A stretch of 64,000 nucleotides of DNA. Source: an uncultured Clostridia bacterium. GTDB taxonomy: Bacteria > Bacillota > Clostridia > Oscillospirales > Ruminococcaceae. The DNA is taken from assembly GCA_947166945.1 (NCBI GenBank), contig CAMVGH010000002.1, forward strand, positions 22,528 to 86,527, in the 5' to 3' direction. A program made the translations under genes and the position numbers. Below the pieces are notes generated by a model. The model was not told where the DNA came from. It made no database searches and saw nothing but the letters and a program-made list of their open reading frames with translations. This document shows, piece by piece, positions 33,979-42,702 of the stretch; position 1 is the first letter of the stretch; the number at the start of each line of letters is the position of its first letter.

Positions 33979-34007
33979 TTGACAAACAGCGTTTTATATG
34001 GTAAAAT
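33979..34007 (+). promoter_or_regulatory. promoter of rplU-prp-rpmA
   Basis: TTGACA (33979-33984), 17-bp spacer, TAAAAT (34002-34007). Confidence 0.88.
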
Positions 34008-34012
34008 GATTT

Positions 34013-34093
34013 ATCCGCTTGTGAAAGGCTTTTTTAAGTCTGTCATAGAGTTGACGGCGCCTGTCACAGCGAGATCGGAAACGAGGTAATAAA
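34013..34093 (+). ncRNA. leader of the L21 operon, possible ribosomal-protein autoregulatory element
   Basis: About 80 nt between the promoter and rplU. It contains short complementary segments (for example GGCGCC and GAGATCGGAAACGAGG) and sits where Firmicutes carry the L21 leader motif. I cannot match the consensus by eye, so this is a positional call. Confidence 0.35.
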
Positions 34094-34402
34094 ATGTACG
34101 CAATTATTGAAACAGGCGGAAAGCAGTATCAGGTTAAAGAAGGCGATGAGATCTTCGTAGAGAAGCTCGGCGTCGAAGAGGGCGAAGTTACATTCGACAA
34201 GGTACTCCTTATCGGAAACGACGCAGGTATCACAGCAGGCGCTCCCTATGTATCGGGCGCTGCCGTAAAGGCTACCCTCCTCAAGAACGGCAAGGGCAAG
34301 AAGATCAGCGTGTTCACCTACAAACCCAAGAAGGGCGAAAAAGTAGCTAAGGGTCACAGACAGCCCTACAGCAAGGTTAAGATCGAAGCTATCAATTCAT
34401 AA
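34094..34402 (+). CDS. rplU: 50S ribosomal protein L21
   Basis: A 102-residue L21 beginning [18 protein letters not shown], with [11 protein letters not shown] and a C-terminal [19 protein letters not shown] segment. It binds 23S rRNA in the large subunit. ACGAGGTAATAAA precedes the ATG. First of the conserved L21-Prp-L27 gene set. Confidence 0.98.
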   Translation: MYAIIETGGKQYQVKEGDEIFVEKLGVEEGEVTFDKVLLIGNDAGITAGAPYVSGAAVKATLLKNGKGKKISVFTYKPKKGEKVAKGHRQPYSKVKIEAINS

Positions 34403-34404
34403 AA

Positions 34405-34740
34405 ATGATAGAAGCAGAGTTTCTCCGCTATGACGGAAGCCTTGTGGGCTTCTCGGTATCGGGTCACGCAGGCGCGGGACCGTTCGGCAAGGACATAGTC
34501 TGTGCCGCAGTCTCCTCCGCTACCATGCTGACCGCAAATACGATAACGGATTATCTGTTCGCCAAGGCAGAGGTCAAAGACAAGGGCAACCGGATAATGC
34601 TGGTGCTCAGAGATCCCGAATCGGCAATGTCGATCGCCGCGAAACAGACTATCGCGTCATTCTGCAAGCACCTCGAAATGCTGGCGGAGGACAATAAGGG
34701 CAAGATCAGGATCACCGTAAGAGATTTGAAAGGAAGATAG
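34405..34740 (+). CDS. prp: ribosomal-processing cysteine protease Prp
   Basis: A 111-residue cysteine protease that removes the N-terminal extension of L27 in Firmicutes. The catalytic His is in SGHAG (near residue 21) and the Cys in [11 protein letters not shown] (near 33). It lies between rplU (2-bp gap) and rpmA (2-bp gap), the standard arrangement. The substrate extension is visible in the L27 encoded next. Confidence 0.95.
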   Translation: MIEAEFLRYDGSLVGFSVSGHAGAGPFGKDIVCAAVSSATMLTANTITDYLFAKAEVKDKGNRIMLVLRDPESAMSIAAKQTIASFCKHLEMLAEDNKGKIRITVRDLKGR

Positions 34741-34742
34741 AA

Positions 34743-35024
34743 ATGTTAAAGATCAGTATGCAGTATTTCGCCCATAAAAAAGGTATGGGCTCCACCAAGA
34801 ACGGCAGAGATTCCAACGCACAGCGTCTCGGCGCTAAGCGTGCCGACGGTCAGTTCGTTCTCGCAGGCAATATCCTGTACAGACAGAGAGGCACACATAT
34901 CCACCCCGGTAAGAATGTCGGCAAGGGCTCCGATGATACATTGTTCGCAATGATCGACGGCAAAGTAAAATATGAGCGTCTCGGTAAAGACCGCAAGCAG
35001 GTAAGCGTTTACCCTGCCGAATAA
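34743..35024 (+). CDS. rpmA: 50S ribosomal protein L27 with cleavable N-terminal extension
   Basis: A 93-residue L27. The first nine residues MLKISMQYF precede AHKKG, which is the mature N terminus near the peptidyl transferase centre; the F-A junction matches the Prp cleavage site of Firmicutes. The remainder is a standard L27 ([26 protein letters not shown]). AAAGGAAGATAGAA precedes the ATG. Confidence 0.97.
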   Translation: MLKISMQYFAHKKGMGSTKNGRDSNAQRLGAKRADGQFVLAGNILYRQRGTHIHPGKNVGKGSDDTLFAMIDGKVKYERLGKDRKQVSVYPAE

Positions 35025-35038
35025 TCAACAGGTAAGAT

Positions 35039-35066
35039 CAGGACGGGAGAAATTCCGTCCTGCTTT
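35039..35066 (+). terminator. terminator-like hairpin after rpmA
   Basis: 8-bp stem CAGGACGG (35039-35046) / CCGTCCTG (35055-35062), then CTTTCGTATT. The weak T-tract suggests partial termination before the downstream genes. Confidence 0.6.
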
Positions 35067-35099
35067 CGTATTAAGGTACTTTGCGGGAAAGGAAACGAA

Positions 35100-35786
35100 A
35101 TGTACACCTCCTTCGGAAAAGCAAATGACCGGTTCGGGTTTGAGGATAAGGGAGAATTTTACTGTGCCTTCAAAACCGACAGCCTTATTATTACGATCTC
35201 GGCGGCTGTCATGCTGGTCTGGATCGTACTGATAATAATCAATTTCGTAACATTCGCCGTTCAGATGTCAAATACCGGAGCCTATATCTCGCAGTCAATG
35301 AATGAGATGATCTATGGCAGTGAGGAAGCCACAGCGGACAGCGTCAAGATGACAACATGGGGTGCAGCTATACAGGCGGGCGCAACAATGACGACCACTG
35401 TCCTGGGTCTGATCATTCTTGCCTTTATGGGCATCATATTCATCGTCATCGAGATGAGACTGCACAGAGGGGTAAAGCACACCTTCAAAGCCGATGACCG
35501 GAGTTTTACGATCTCGTTTCCTCCCAAAATGAATAAAGAAGATCTGGTGCTTGAATATGACGACATACTCGGGATCACATGGGAGAGAAGAAAATTCCCG
35601 CTCGCACCGGAATGTTTTGATTTTACAATAAAGACCCGTACCCACGGAATTGTGGAGATCAGAGTGATACTCCACAAACTTGCCAGAGTGAACGGAGTTA
35701 CAGAAACCCCGTTCAACTATATCCGCGAAAAGATAGGCACGGCAAACGCAGACGAACGCTACCTGATAAACAGAGGAATAAAATAA
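35100..35786 (+). CDS. hypothetical membrane protein
   Basis: A 228-residue protein with two predicted transmembrane helices (about 28-52 and 100-122) separated by a Thr/Met-rich extracellular loop, followed by a cytoplasmic C-terminal domain of about 100 residues with strands resembling a PH-like fold (HTFKADDRSFTISF; LEYDDILGITWERRKF). The arrangement resembles YcxB-type proteins, but I do not recognise it with confidence. It ends 7 bp before obgE, so it is probably co-transcribed with it. Confidence 0.6.
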   Translation: MYTSFGKANDRFGFEDKGEFYCAFKTDSLIITISAAVMLVWIVLIIINFVTFAVQMSNTGAYISQSMNEMIYGSEEATADSVKMTTWGAAIQAGATMTTTVLGLIILAFMGIIFIVIEMRLHRGVKHTFKADDRSFTISFPPKMNKEDLVLEYDDILGITWERRKFPLAPECFDFTIKTRTHGIVEIRVILHKLARVNGVTETPFNYIREKIGTANADERYLINRGIK

Positions 35787-35793
35787 ACGGAAA

Positions 35794-37071
35794 ATGTTTG
35801 TAGATATAGTTAAAATTTCGATAAAAGCAGGCGACGGCGGCAACGGAGCTGTCTCATTCCACCGCGAGAAATATGTCGCGGCGGGAGGTCCGGACGGCGG
35901 CAACGGCGGTAAGGGCGGAGATATAGTATTCCAGGCCGACGACAGCCTTTCAACGCTGATAGATTTCAGATACAAGAAAAAATATACCGCGGAAAACGGC
36001 GCTCCCGGCGGTTCTAAGAGAAGTTCGGGAAAATCCGCGCCCGATACGATAATAAAGGTACCACGCGGCACCGTCATAAAAGACAGCGAAACAGGCAGAA
36101 TACTCGCGGATATCTCCGACAATGAGCCGGTAGTCGTTGCAAAGGGCGGCCGCGGCGGCAAAGGAAATATGAACTTTGCCACCCCCACAAGACAGATACC
36201 GCGGTTCGCAAAGCCCGGATACCCGGGTGAAAGCTTTGATGTGACCCTTGAACTGAAATTGCTGGCAGATGTGGGACTTGTGGGATTTCCGAATGTGGGA
36301 AAATCAAGTCTCATAAGCGTGGTGAGCGCCGCGAAGCCTGAGATCGCAAACTACCACTTCACCACTATAACACCGGTCCTCGGCGTGGTGAAATATGACG
36401 AGAGATCCTTCGTTATGGCGGATATCCCCGGTCTTATAGAAGGAGCAAGCGAAGGCGTGGGACTTGGTCACGCGTTCCTGCGGCATGTCGAAAGATGCAG
36501 GCTGATCGTCCATGTGGTGGATGTGTCAGGGTCGGAAGGCAGAGACCCTATCGACGATTTTCAGAAGATAAACAAGGAGCTTGCCAATTTCTCCGAGGAA
36601 CTCTCCGAACGTCCGCAGATAGTTGCGGCAAACAAGTCTGATATAGCATCGGAAGAGCAGATCGAAACTTTCCGCGGCTACATTGAGAAGCAGGGACTTC
36701 CCTTCTTCGTTATCTCGGCTGCTTCCGCAAAAGGAACGAAAGAACTGGTCGCCGCGATAGCCGGAGAACTGGAAAAGCTGCCGCCGATAGTACGATACGA
36801 AGCCAGACCGCTCACATTCGAGGAACTGGAAAAACAGGCTGCCGAAAAGCGCTCTTTTAGAATAAAGAAAGAAGATGCCCACTTCTACTCGGTAGAAGCG
36901 GAGTGGCTCGCGCCGATACTCTCTACCGTAAATATGGACGACTACTCAAGTCTGCAATATTTCCAGCGGGTACTGAGGTACAGCGGTATTATAGACGCGC
37001 TGAAAGATGCCGGTATCGAAGAGGACGACACTGTTTCTATTTTCGACTTTGAATTCAGCTTCGTGAATTAA
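35794..37071 (+). CDS. obgE: GTPase Obg
   Basis: A 425-residue Obg GTPase involved in 50S assembly and growth control. Order: glycine-rich Obg fold (1-158, DGGNGGKGGDIVF), G domain with GFPNVGKSSL near 163-172, DIPGLIEGASEG and NKSD, then a C-terminal OCT domain (about 345-425) as in many Firmicutes. The ATG has ACGGAAA directly before it. Confidence 0.97.
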   Translation: MFVDIVKISIKAGDGGNGAVSFHREKYVAAGGPDGGNGGKGGDIVFQADDSLSTLIDFRYKKKYTAENGAPGGSKRSSGKSAPDTIIKVPRGTVIKDSETGRILADISDNEPVVVAKGGRGGKGNMNFATPTRQIPRFAKPGYPGESFDVTLELKLLADVGLVGFPNVGKSSLISVVSAAKPEIANYHFTTITPVLGVVKYDERSFVMADIPGLIEGASEGVGLGHAFLRHVERCRLIVHVVDVSGSEGRDPIDDFQKINKELANFSEELSERPQIVAANKSDIASEEQIETFRGYIEKQGLPFFVISAASAKGTKELVAAIAGELEKLPPIVRYEARPLTFEELEKQAAEKRSFRIKKEDAHFYSVEAEWLAPILSTVNMDDYSSLQYFQRVLRYSGIIDALKDAGIEEDDTVSIFDFEFSFVN

Positions 37072-37126
37072 GGCGAAGGCGTCACAAAATCAGAGAAATT
37101 ATCGTTATTATATACGGAAAGGTATT

Positions 37127-37519
37127 ATGGACACGATCACACACACCGAAGCAAAGCGGCTCAGTCCGGGTCTGCTGGCATTCTACGGCGACAGCGTTTA
37201 TGAGATATTTGTAAGGCGATATGTAGTGAGCCGCGGCGACAAGCCCGCAGGTAAGCTGCACGAGGAGTCCGTGAAACTTGCAAGAGCAGGGTATCAGGCT
37301 GAAGCCTACGAAACGATCCTGCCTATGCTGAACGAGAGGGAAGCCGATATACTGCGAAGAGGAAGAAACGCTACCGGACTTACCGCACCGAAGTCCAGCA
37401 ATCAGGCAGAATACCACAAGGCTACGGCAGTGGAAGCACTGTTCGGATATCTTTCCCTGACCGGTGAAGAAGAGCGTCTCGAAGAACTTTTTGACGCGAT
37501 CATCGGCGGGAAACGATAA
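37127..37519 (+). CDS. mrnC: Mini-ribonuclease 3
   Basis: A 130-residue RNase III catalytic domain without a double-stranded RNA-binding domain, which matures 23S rRNA ends in Firmicutes. The signature FYGDSVYEIFVR is at 19-30, RRGRNA near 85, and the Glu-containing EYHKATAVEALFGYL near 98-112. It has its own ACGGAAAGGTATT site 55 bp after obgE. Confidence 0.94.
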   Translation: MDTITHTEAKRLSPGLLAFYGDSVYEIFVRRYVVSRGDKPAGKLHEESVKLARAGYQAEAYETILPMLNEREADILRRGRNATGLTAPKSSNQAEYHKATAVEALFGYLSLTGEEERLEELFDAIIGGKR

Positions 37520-37533
37520 AAGGGGAAGTATAA

Positions 37534-39291
37534 ATGGGATTGAAAAGGATCATTGCCGCGGCACTTACGGCGGCGATCACGATAGGAACTGTCATGACCG
37601 CTCGGGCGGAGGCAGCCGTGCTGCGTGAACGGCTGTACGAACAGAAATTCACAGCTCTTACGCAGGCTCTGCGCAATGACAGTGACACCATCGGTGCGGT
37701 GGAAGATCTCGGAAACGCTGTGGTATTCTTCTCGGTATCGGACGGAAACAGACAGGCAAAGGTAATGGAATCTCATTCCGAGGATCTTGATGCCGCACTG
37801 AGATCAGCATACAACAAGGTGAAGAATTCCGGTGTGAATCCGAAGTGGCTGAAACTCGATGTTGCGGTAACACAAAAAGATTACACATACAGGGATTTCA
37901 GGAGTGAATTCACAAATGCCCTGCAAGGCTCGTTCAGATACGGGGTGGCATTCGGCGGAAACTACGGAACAGCGCTTCTCGAAGCACAGATAAACAGCTG
38001 CGGAGTACTCGACTATTCCAACGGACAGTTCGACTGGAACCTCGTAAACAAGGAACTCCAGAGAAACGGGACGGAAAAGCTCACATTTATTCCCACCAGA
38101 CTGAGTATATTCAAGACACAGGGATATTTTTCCGAAAACAGCGGGCCGGTTTACAAGCTTACCAACGGGCAGTATAATGATACAGGCAAACGTGCTGCCG
38201 GGGCCGACAGGAATACGCTCGAAAGAATAGCGGCAAAAAGCTCGGAATATCTTTCTTCTATATGCGATACCAACGGGAAATTCAGATACGGCTGGTACCC
38301 TATAAACGATGAGGAAATGGAGGACTACAATATCCTCCGTCACGCGGGGACCTGCTGGAACCTGATAATGCAGTATGAAATGACCGGTGATGAGCGGCTC
38401 AGACCTGTGATCGAAGCATCGCTCGGATACATACGCGACTTCGTGGTGTATAAAGATCACGACATCGCCTTCATTCAGGACAATTTCGCACTTAATATCG
38501 GAGGCAACGGACTGGCACTGCTGGCGTACTGCAATTACGCTCTCACATTCGGCTCGACAAAGTACAATGCGCTTATCCGCGCCCTCGCAAACGGAATACT
38601 GTTCATGCAGAAGCCGGACGGCAGCTACGTACATCTGATCTACCCCGATACATTTGAGGTCGCAAGGGATTACGTCATAGTTTACTACGACGGAGAAGCA
38701 TCTTACGGACTGCTGAAAGCTTACGAGGTGCTCGGAGCACCGTCTTATCTCAATGCGGCAAGAAGAGCCGCAGACTGCTTTATCTCAAATCACTATGAGA
38801 CTCTCAACAGCCATTGGATAGCTTATATGTTCAATGAACTTACCAGATATCTCCCGGAGGAAAAATATTTTGAATTCGGGCTGAAAAACCTCACAACGAA
38901 CAACTGGCTGCGCAAGCTGAACATTTCAAGATCCGGAAAGAACTCTTCCAATGAGACTGCGAACGCGGCATTTGAAATGTATGACCGGCTGGTGAGCGGA
39001 GGATATAAATGCGCTTATCTGAGCCAGTTCAATGAGGAACTGCTGATAGATACCCTCAACAAGCGCATGGAATACGGGCTGAACTACTTTATGTTCCCGG
39101 AGTATTCCATGTACTTCAAAAATCCCTCAACAGTCACAAACAGTTTCGCTGTGCGCGAAGACTTCTTCAGAATACGCATAGATGATGTGCAGCACTTTAT
39201 GGACGGCTATTACCTGTACTGGAAGAATTACGACAGGATAATGCAATATACAGAAAAAACAGAACAGAACGAAAACAATACAGCGGCATAA
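37534..39291 (+). CDS. secreted protein of unknown function with predicted (alpha/alpha) toroid domain
   Basis: A 585-residue exported protein. The signal peptide MGLKRIIAAALTAAITIGTVMTARAEA is probably cut near residue 27. Residues 30-200 form an alpha/beta region I do not recognise. Residues 210-575 contain repeated helical pairs with Tyr/Trp/Asn-rich turns (LRHAGTCWNLIMQYEMTGDERL, GLLKAYEVLGAPSYLNAARRAADCF), as in (alpha/alpha)-barrel glycan-active enzymes and epimerases. No catalytic residues can be assigned. It sits 14 bp after mrnC and 14 bp before yebC, among housekeeping genes. Likely a cell-surface polysaccharide or wall function, by inference. Confidence 0.6.
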   Translation: MGLKRIIAAALTAAITIGTVMTARAEAAVLRERLYEQKFTALTQALRNDSDTIGAVEDLGNAVVFFSVSDGNRQAKVMESHSEDLDAALRSAYNKVKNSGVNPKWLKLDVAVTQKDYTYRDFRSEFTNALQGSFRYGVAFGGNYGTALLEAQINSCGVLDYSNGQFDWNLVNKELQRNGTEKLTFIPTRLSIFKTQGYFSENSGPVYKLTNGQYNDTGKRAAGADRNTLERIAAKSSEYLSSICDTNGKFRYGWYPINDEEMEDYNILRHAGTCWNLIMQYEMTGDERLRPVIEASLGYIRDFVVYKDHDIAFIQDNFALNIGGNGLALLAYCNYALTFGSTKYNALIRALANGILFMQKPDGSYVHLIYPDTFEVARDYVIVYYDGEASYGLLKAYEVLGAPSYLNAARRAADCFISNHYETLNSHWIAYMFNELTRYLPEEKYFEFGLKNLTTNNWLRKLNISRSGKNSSNETANAAFEMYDRLVSGGYKCAYLSQFNEELLIDTLNKRMEYGLNYFMFPEYSMYFKNPSTVTNSFAVREDFFRIRIDDVQHFMDGYYLYWKNYDRIMQYTEKTEQNENNTAA

Positions 39292-39305
39292 CGGAGGATA
39301 ATAAT

Positions 39306-40040
39306 ATGTCAGGACATTCCAAATGGAGCACGATCAAGAGAAAAAAAGGAGAGAAGGACGGCGCAAGAGCAAAGGTATTCACCAAGATCAGCCGTGAGAT
39401 AATAGTGGCAGTACGTGAGGGCGGCGGAGACCCGAACAGCAACTCCAAGCTCGCACAGCTCGTACAGAAGGCCAAATCCAACAATATCCCCAACGACAAC
39501 ATAGACCGCCTTATAAAGAAGGCAAGCGGTGACGGTGAAAAGACCGATTACGAAGAGTGCGTTTATGAGGGATACGGTCCCAACGGCGTGGCTGTGATCG
39601 TTGAGTGCCTTACAGACAACCGCAACCGTACAGCCGGCGAAGTACGCCATTATTTCGACAAGTTCGGCGGCAATCTCGGCACCTCGGGCTGTGTATCATT
39701 CATGTTCTCCACAAAGGGTATCGTGGTACTCGACAACGAGGACGAAGAGATAGACGAAGACAAGGCTATGGAGGATATCCTCGAAGCCGGCGGCGACGAT
39801 TTCACATTTGAGGACGGCTGCGTTGAGATCACAACGGATCCGAATACAGTTACCGAAGTCGGCAAAGCTCTCGAAGATATGGGGTATAAGGTGCTCTCCG
39901 CAGAGCCCGCAAAAATACCCTCGACTTATACAACCCTCACCGACGAAGACCATATCAAGAAAATGGGACTTCTTCTCGACGCGCTCGATGACAACGATGA
40001 TGTCCAGAACGTATGGCACAACTGGGAAGATGCGGAATAA
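39306..40040 (+). CDS. yebC: YebC/PmpR family (TACO1-like) protein
   Basis: A 244-residue YebC family protein, with MSGHSKWSTIKRKKGEKDGARAK-type start, the IPNDNIDRLIKKASG helix and YEGYGPNGVAVIVE strand. Members were named as transcriptional regulators; relatives also help translation of proline-rich stretches. ACGGAGGATAATAAT precedes the ATG. Length is normal. Confidence 0.95.
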   Translation: MSGHSKWSTIKRKKGEKDGARAKVFTKISREIIVAVREGGGDPNSNSKLAQLVQKAKSNNIPNDNIDRLIKKASGDGEKTDYEECVYEGYGPNGVAVIVECLTDNRNRTAGEVRHYFDKFGGNLGTSGCVSFMFSTKGIVVLDNEDEEIDEDKAMEDILEAGGDDFTFEDGCVEITTDPNTVTEVGKALEDMGYKVLSAEPAKIPSTYTTLTDEDHIKKMGLLLDALDDNDDVQNVWHNWEDAE

Positions 40041-40136
40041 AGAAGCAGCTTTCACATAATTAACGTTCAGATACAGCGATAATCAGGTATTATCGTACAA
40101 GCCCGCACATATAATACTATAAAAAAGTCAAGGGCA

Positions 40137-40724
40137 GTGATAAATATAGATCTTTTATTCATATCAAACAGCATACTGCTCGGTGTGGGGCTTGCAATGG
40201 ACGCCTTTTCGGTATCCGTCGCCAACGGGCTGAATGAGCCGGGAATGAGAAAACGGAAAGTCTGTCTTATTGCCGGTACATTTGCGGTTTTTCAGGCACT
40301 GATGCCAATGCTCGGCTGGATATGCGTGCATACTATTGTCGAGCTTTTCAGCGCCTTCGACGCCTTTGTCCCGTGGATCGCGCTGATATTGCTTGCATTT
40401 ATCGGCGGGAAGATGATATGGGACGGAATAAGGAAGAGATCCGATGACGCGGAAGTGCTCGGAGTAGGCTTCGGAGCGCTGATGATACAGGGTGTCGCAA
40501 CATCTATAGATGCGCTGTCGGTGGGATTTACCATTGCCGACTACGATCTTCTGCACGCGGTCTCCGCATCCCTCATTATAGCGGCAGTAACATTTATTAT
40601 ATGTGTAGGCGGGCTTATCGCAGGCAGAAAGATCGGTACAAAACTCTCGGACAAGGCACAGATATTCGGCGGAGTGATACTTATCGGAATAGGGCTTGAG
40701 ATATTCATAAGCTCATTCTTTTAA
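40137..40724 (+). CDS. mntP: manganese efflux pump MntP
   Basis: A 195-residue membrane protein with six predicted helices, exporting Mn2+. The acidic-residue helices characteristic of MntP are visible: GLAMDAFSVSVANGL near 20-34 and GVATSIDALSVGFTIAD near 120-136, the two inverted halves. The start is a GTG at 40137, chosen because the helix-1 lead must begin near there; the ribosome-binding site (AAGGGCA) is close and weak. No Mn-sensing yybP-ykoY leader was seen. Confidence 0.9.
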   Translation: MINIDLLFISNSILLGVGLAMDAFSVSVANGLNEPGMRKRKVCLIAGTFAVFQALMPMLGWICVHTIVELFSAFDAFVPWIALILLAFIGGKMIWDGIRKRSDDAEVLGVGFGALMIQGVATSIDALSVGFTIADYDLLHAVSASLIIAAVTFIICVGGLIAGRKIGTKLSDKAQIFGGVILIGIGLEIFISSFF

Positions 40725-40750
40725 AGATGTACAAAAAGAAAGGAATTCAA

Positions 40751-41746
40751 ATGGCAGAACAGGAGAAACTGCACCGGACGACAATAGGCGGTCAGGCACT
40801 TATAGAGGGCATAATGATGAAAGGCCCCGAAAAGACCGCTATGGCAGTGCGGACCAAAAGCGGTGAGATCGTTATAGAGGAAAAGGAAAACAAACAGAAA
40901 AAATGGTATAACAAGGCTCCGTTCATTCGCGGTTCGGTCAACTTCGTGTCACAGCTCGCGGACGGCTATCACTACCTCTCACGTTCGGCAGATCTCTCCG
41001 GTATGGCTGATGACGATGACAACGGCGAGGAAATGTCGAAATTCGAGAAATGGCTGGACGAAAAACTCGGCGATAAGCTTATGAACGTGGTCATGAGTAT
41101 AGCAATGGTACTCGGGATAGCACTGGCAGTGGTACTGTTCGTTTTTGTTCCCACATGGCTGTTCATGCTTTTGCAGTATATCGCAGGAGATACCGACCTT
41201 TCGGCATTCCAGTCACTGTTCGAGGGGATCCTGAAAATAATAATCTTCATCACATATATGTGGCTTGTCTCAAAGACCGAAGCCATAAGACGCACATACG
41301 AATACCACGGCGCGGAGCACAAGACCATATTCTGCTATGAAAAAGGGCTTCCGCTCACTGTCGAAAATATCAAGCCGCAGACACGCTTCCACCCCCGCTG
41401 CGGTACAAGCTTCATTTTCCTTGTACTGCTGATAAGCATACTCATTTATTCGATATTCCCGATCACCAATCAGATGTTTATTGACGCATTCGGCGTCAAT
41501 GACATGATGGCAATGATACTTCGTGTAGCGAGCAAGATAATACTGCTTCCTGTTATAGTGGGAATATCATACGAAGTTATCCGACTCGCGGGAAGGTATG
41601 ACAATGTATGCACACGGATAATATCGGCTCCGGGACTTGCACTCCAGCGTCTCACGACCAAAGAGCCGGACGCGTCCGAGATAGAAGCGGCGATCGCGGC
41701 TATGAAGGCGGTAATTCCGGAGGACAAGGAGAGCGACAAATGGTAA
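40751..41746 (+). CDS. DUF1385 family membrane protein
   Basis: A 331-residue protein of the DUF1385 family, which is usually encoded just before prmC/prfA in Firmicutes. The opening TTIGGQALIEGIMMKGP, YEYHGAEHKTIFCYE and TRFHPRCGTSF are its hallmarks. About four transmembrane helices lie in 115-290. The start at 40751 has AAAGGAATTCAA before it; an ATG at 40727 in frame would add 8 residues and lacks a good site. It overlaps prmC by 7 bp. Function unknown. Confidence 0.9.
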   Translation: MAEQEKLHRTTIGGQALIEGIMMKGPEKTAMAVRTKSGEIVIEEKENKQKKWYNKAPFIRGSVNFVSQLADGYHYLSRSADLSGMADDDDNGEEMSKFEKWLDEKLGDKLMNVVMSIAMVLGIALAVVLFVFVPTWLFMLLQYIAGDTDLSAFQSLFEGILKIIIFITYMWLVSKTEAIRRTYEYHGAEHKTIFCYEKGLPLTVENIKPQTRFHPRCGTSFIFLVLLISILIYSIFPITNQMFIDAFGVNDMMAMILRVASKIILLPVIVGISYEVIRLAGRYDNVCTRIISAPGLALQRLTTKEPDASEIEAAIAAMKAVIPEDKESDKW

Positions 41747-42552
41747 GCGCTTCCGTAAAATTCAGAGAAATAAGACAAGCCCTCGCAGCAGCGGGGGCTT
41801 TTGACGCTGATTTTGAAGCGCGTGAAATAATCAGGGAATATACCGGCAGGACCTTGCCTCTCACAGGAGACATCTCCCCGCAAGAAGAACGGAAAATAAA
41901 CGAGACTGTTCTGCGCCGGAAAACCGGAGAACCGCTCCAGTACATCTTCGGGCAATGGGAATTCTACGGTCTGCCGTTCTATGTGGGTGAAGGAGTGCTT
42001 ATACCCCGTCCGGAAACGGAACTGCTGGTGGATATCGCGGCAAAGCGGCTGCACCCCGGCAGCACCGCGCTCGACCTGTTCAGCGGGAGCGGGTGCATAC
42101 CGATAAGCATATCAAAGAAAACCGGCGCAGAATGTTACGCTGTGGAACTGCATGATGCGGCATTCGGATACCTGAAGCGAAATATCACGCTGAACTCCGC
42201 AAACGTGACCGCATTGCAGGCGGACGCCTGTGACGGGGCACTGTTCGGAGATATCAGATTTGACCTTATCACCGCCAATCCTCCGTATATAACCGGAGAG
42301 GAAATGCGGGAACTGCCGGAGAATGTGCGGTTTGAACCGGAAACGGCACTTTACGGCGGGACGGACGGTCTCGATTTTTACAGGGCGTTCATACCGGCAT
42401 GGACTGGGCGTCTCAAAGAAGGCGGCGCTATGGCTGCTGAAATCGGCGAAACGCAGGGCGCGGCAGTGTCCGGAATAATGAGGAACTGCGGACTTGAACC
42501 GGAAATAATAAAGGACTACGCGGGTCTTGACAGAGTGGTTTTAGGCAAATGA
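41740..42552 (+). CDS. prmC: peptide chain release factor N5-glutamine methyltransferase
   Basis: A 270-residue PrmC/HemK that methylates the GGQ glutamine of release factors. The SAM motif LDLFSGSGCIPIS is near residues 106-118 and the catalytic NPPY at TANPPYI near 186. The N-terminal helical release-factor-binding domain is present. The start at 41740 overlaps DUF1385 by 7 bp; GGAGGACAAGGAGA lies just upstream. prfA does not follow, unlike in many relatives. Confidence 0.94.
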   Translation: MVSASVKFREIRQALAAAGAFDADFEAREIIREYTGRTLPLTGDISPQEERKINETVLRRKTGEPLQYIFGQWEFYGLPFYVGEGVLIPRPETELLVDIAAKRLHPGSTALDLFSGSGCIPISISKKTGAECYAVELHDAAFGYLKRNITLNSANVTALQADACDGALFGDIRFDLITANPPYITGEEMRELPENVRFEPETALYGGTDGLDFYRAFIPAWTGRLKEGGAMAAEIGETQGAAVSGIMRNCGLEPEIIKDYAGLDRVVLGK

Positions 42553-42571
42553 CCCCGTTATGCCCAAAAAT

Positions 42572-42636
42572 CGGTCAGTTTATACTTATCTGTACAATAT
42601 TTGTACAGACCGGCATAAACTGACCGTTTTCTTTTT
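42572..42636 (+). terminator. nested palindrome: terminator of prmC and possible MMPL operator
   Basis: Outer perfect 12-bp stem (42572-42583 / 42615-42626) encloses an inner perfect 7-bp palindrome CTGTACA-ATATT-TGTACAG (42590-42608). The tail TTTTCTTTTT follows directly. The outer part works as terminator; the inner 19-bp palindrome looks like a TetR- or MerR-type operator and lies just upstream of the TATAAT (42650-42655) before the MMPL gene, which has no clear -35. Confidence 0.75.
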
Positions 42637-42702
42637 GTAAGACCGGTGATATAATGACATTGTAAACAGAAAAAGGTCCACAGTATGAGAAAGGAGAAAG
42701 AA

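Noticed and set aside
40041-40136. Mn-sensing yybP-ykoY riboswitch before mntP
   Set aside because: The 96-nt spacer lacks the conserved paired loops of that class; nothing structured was convincing.
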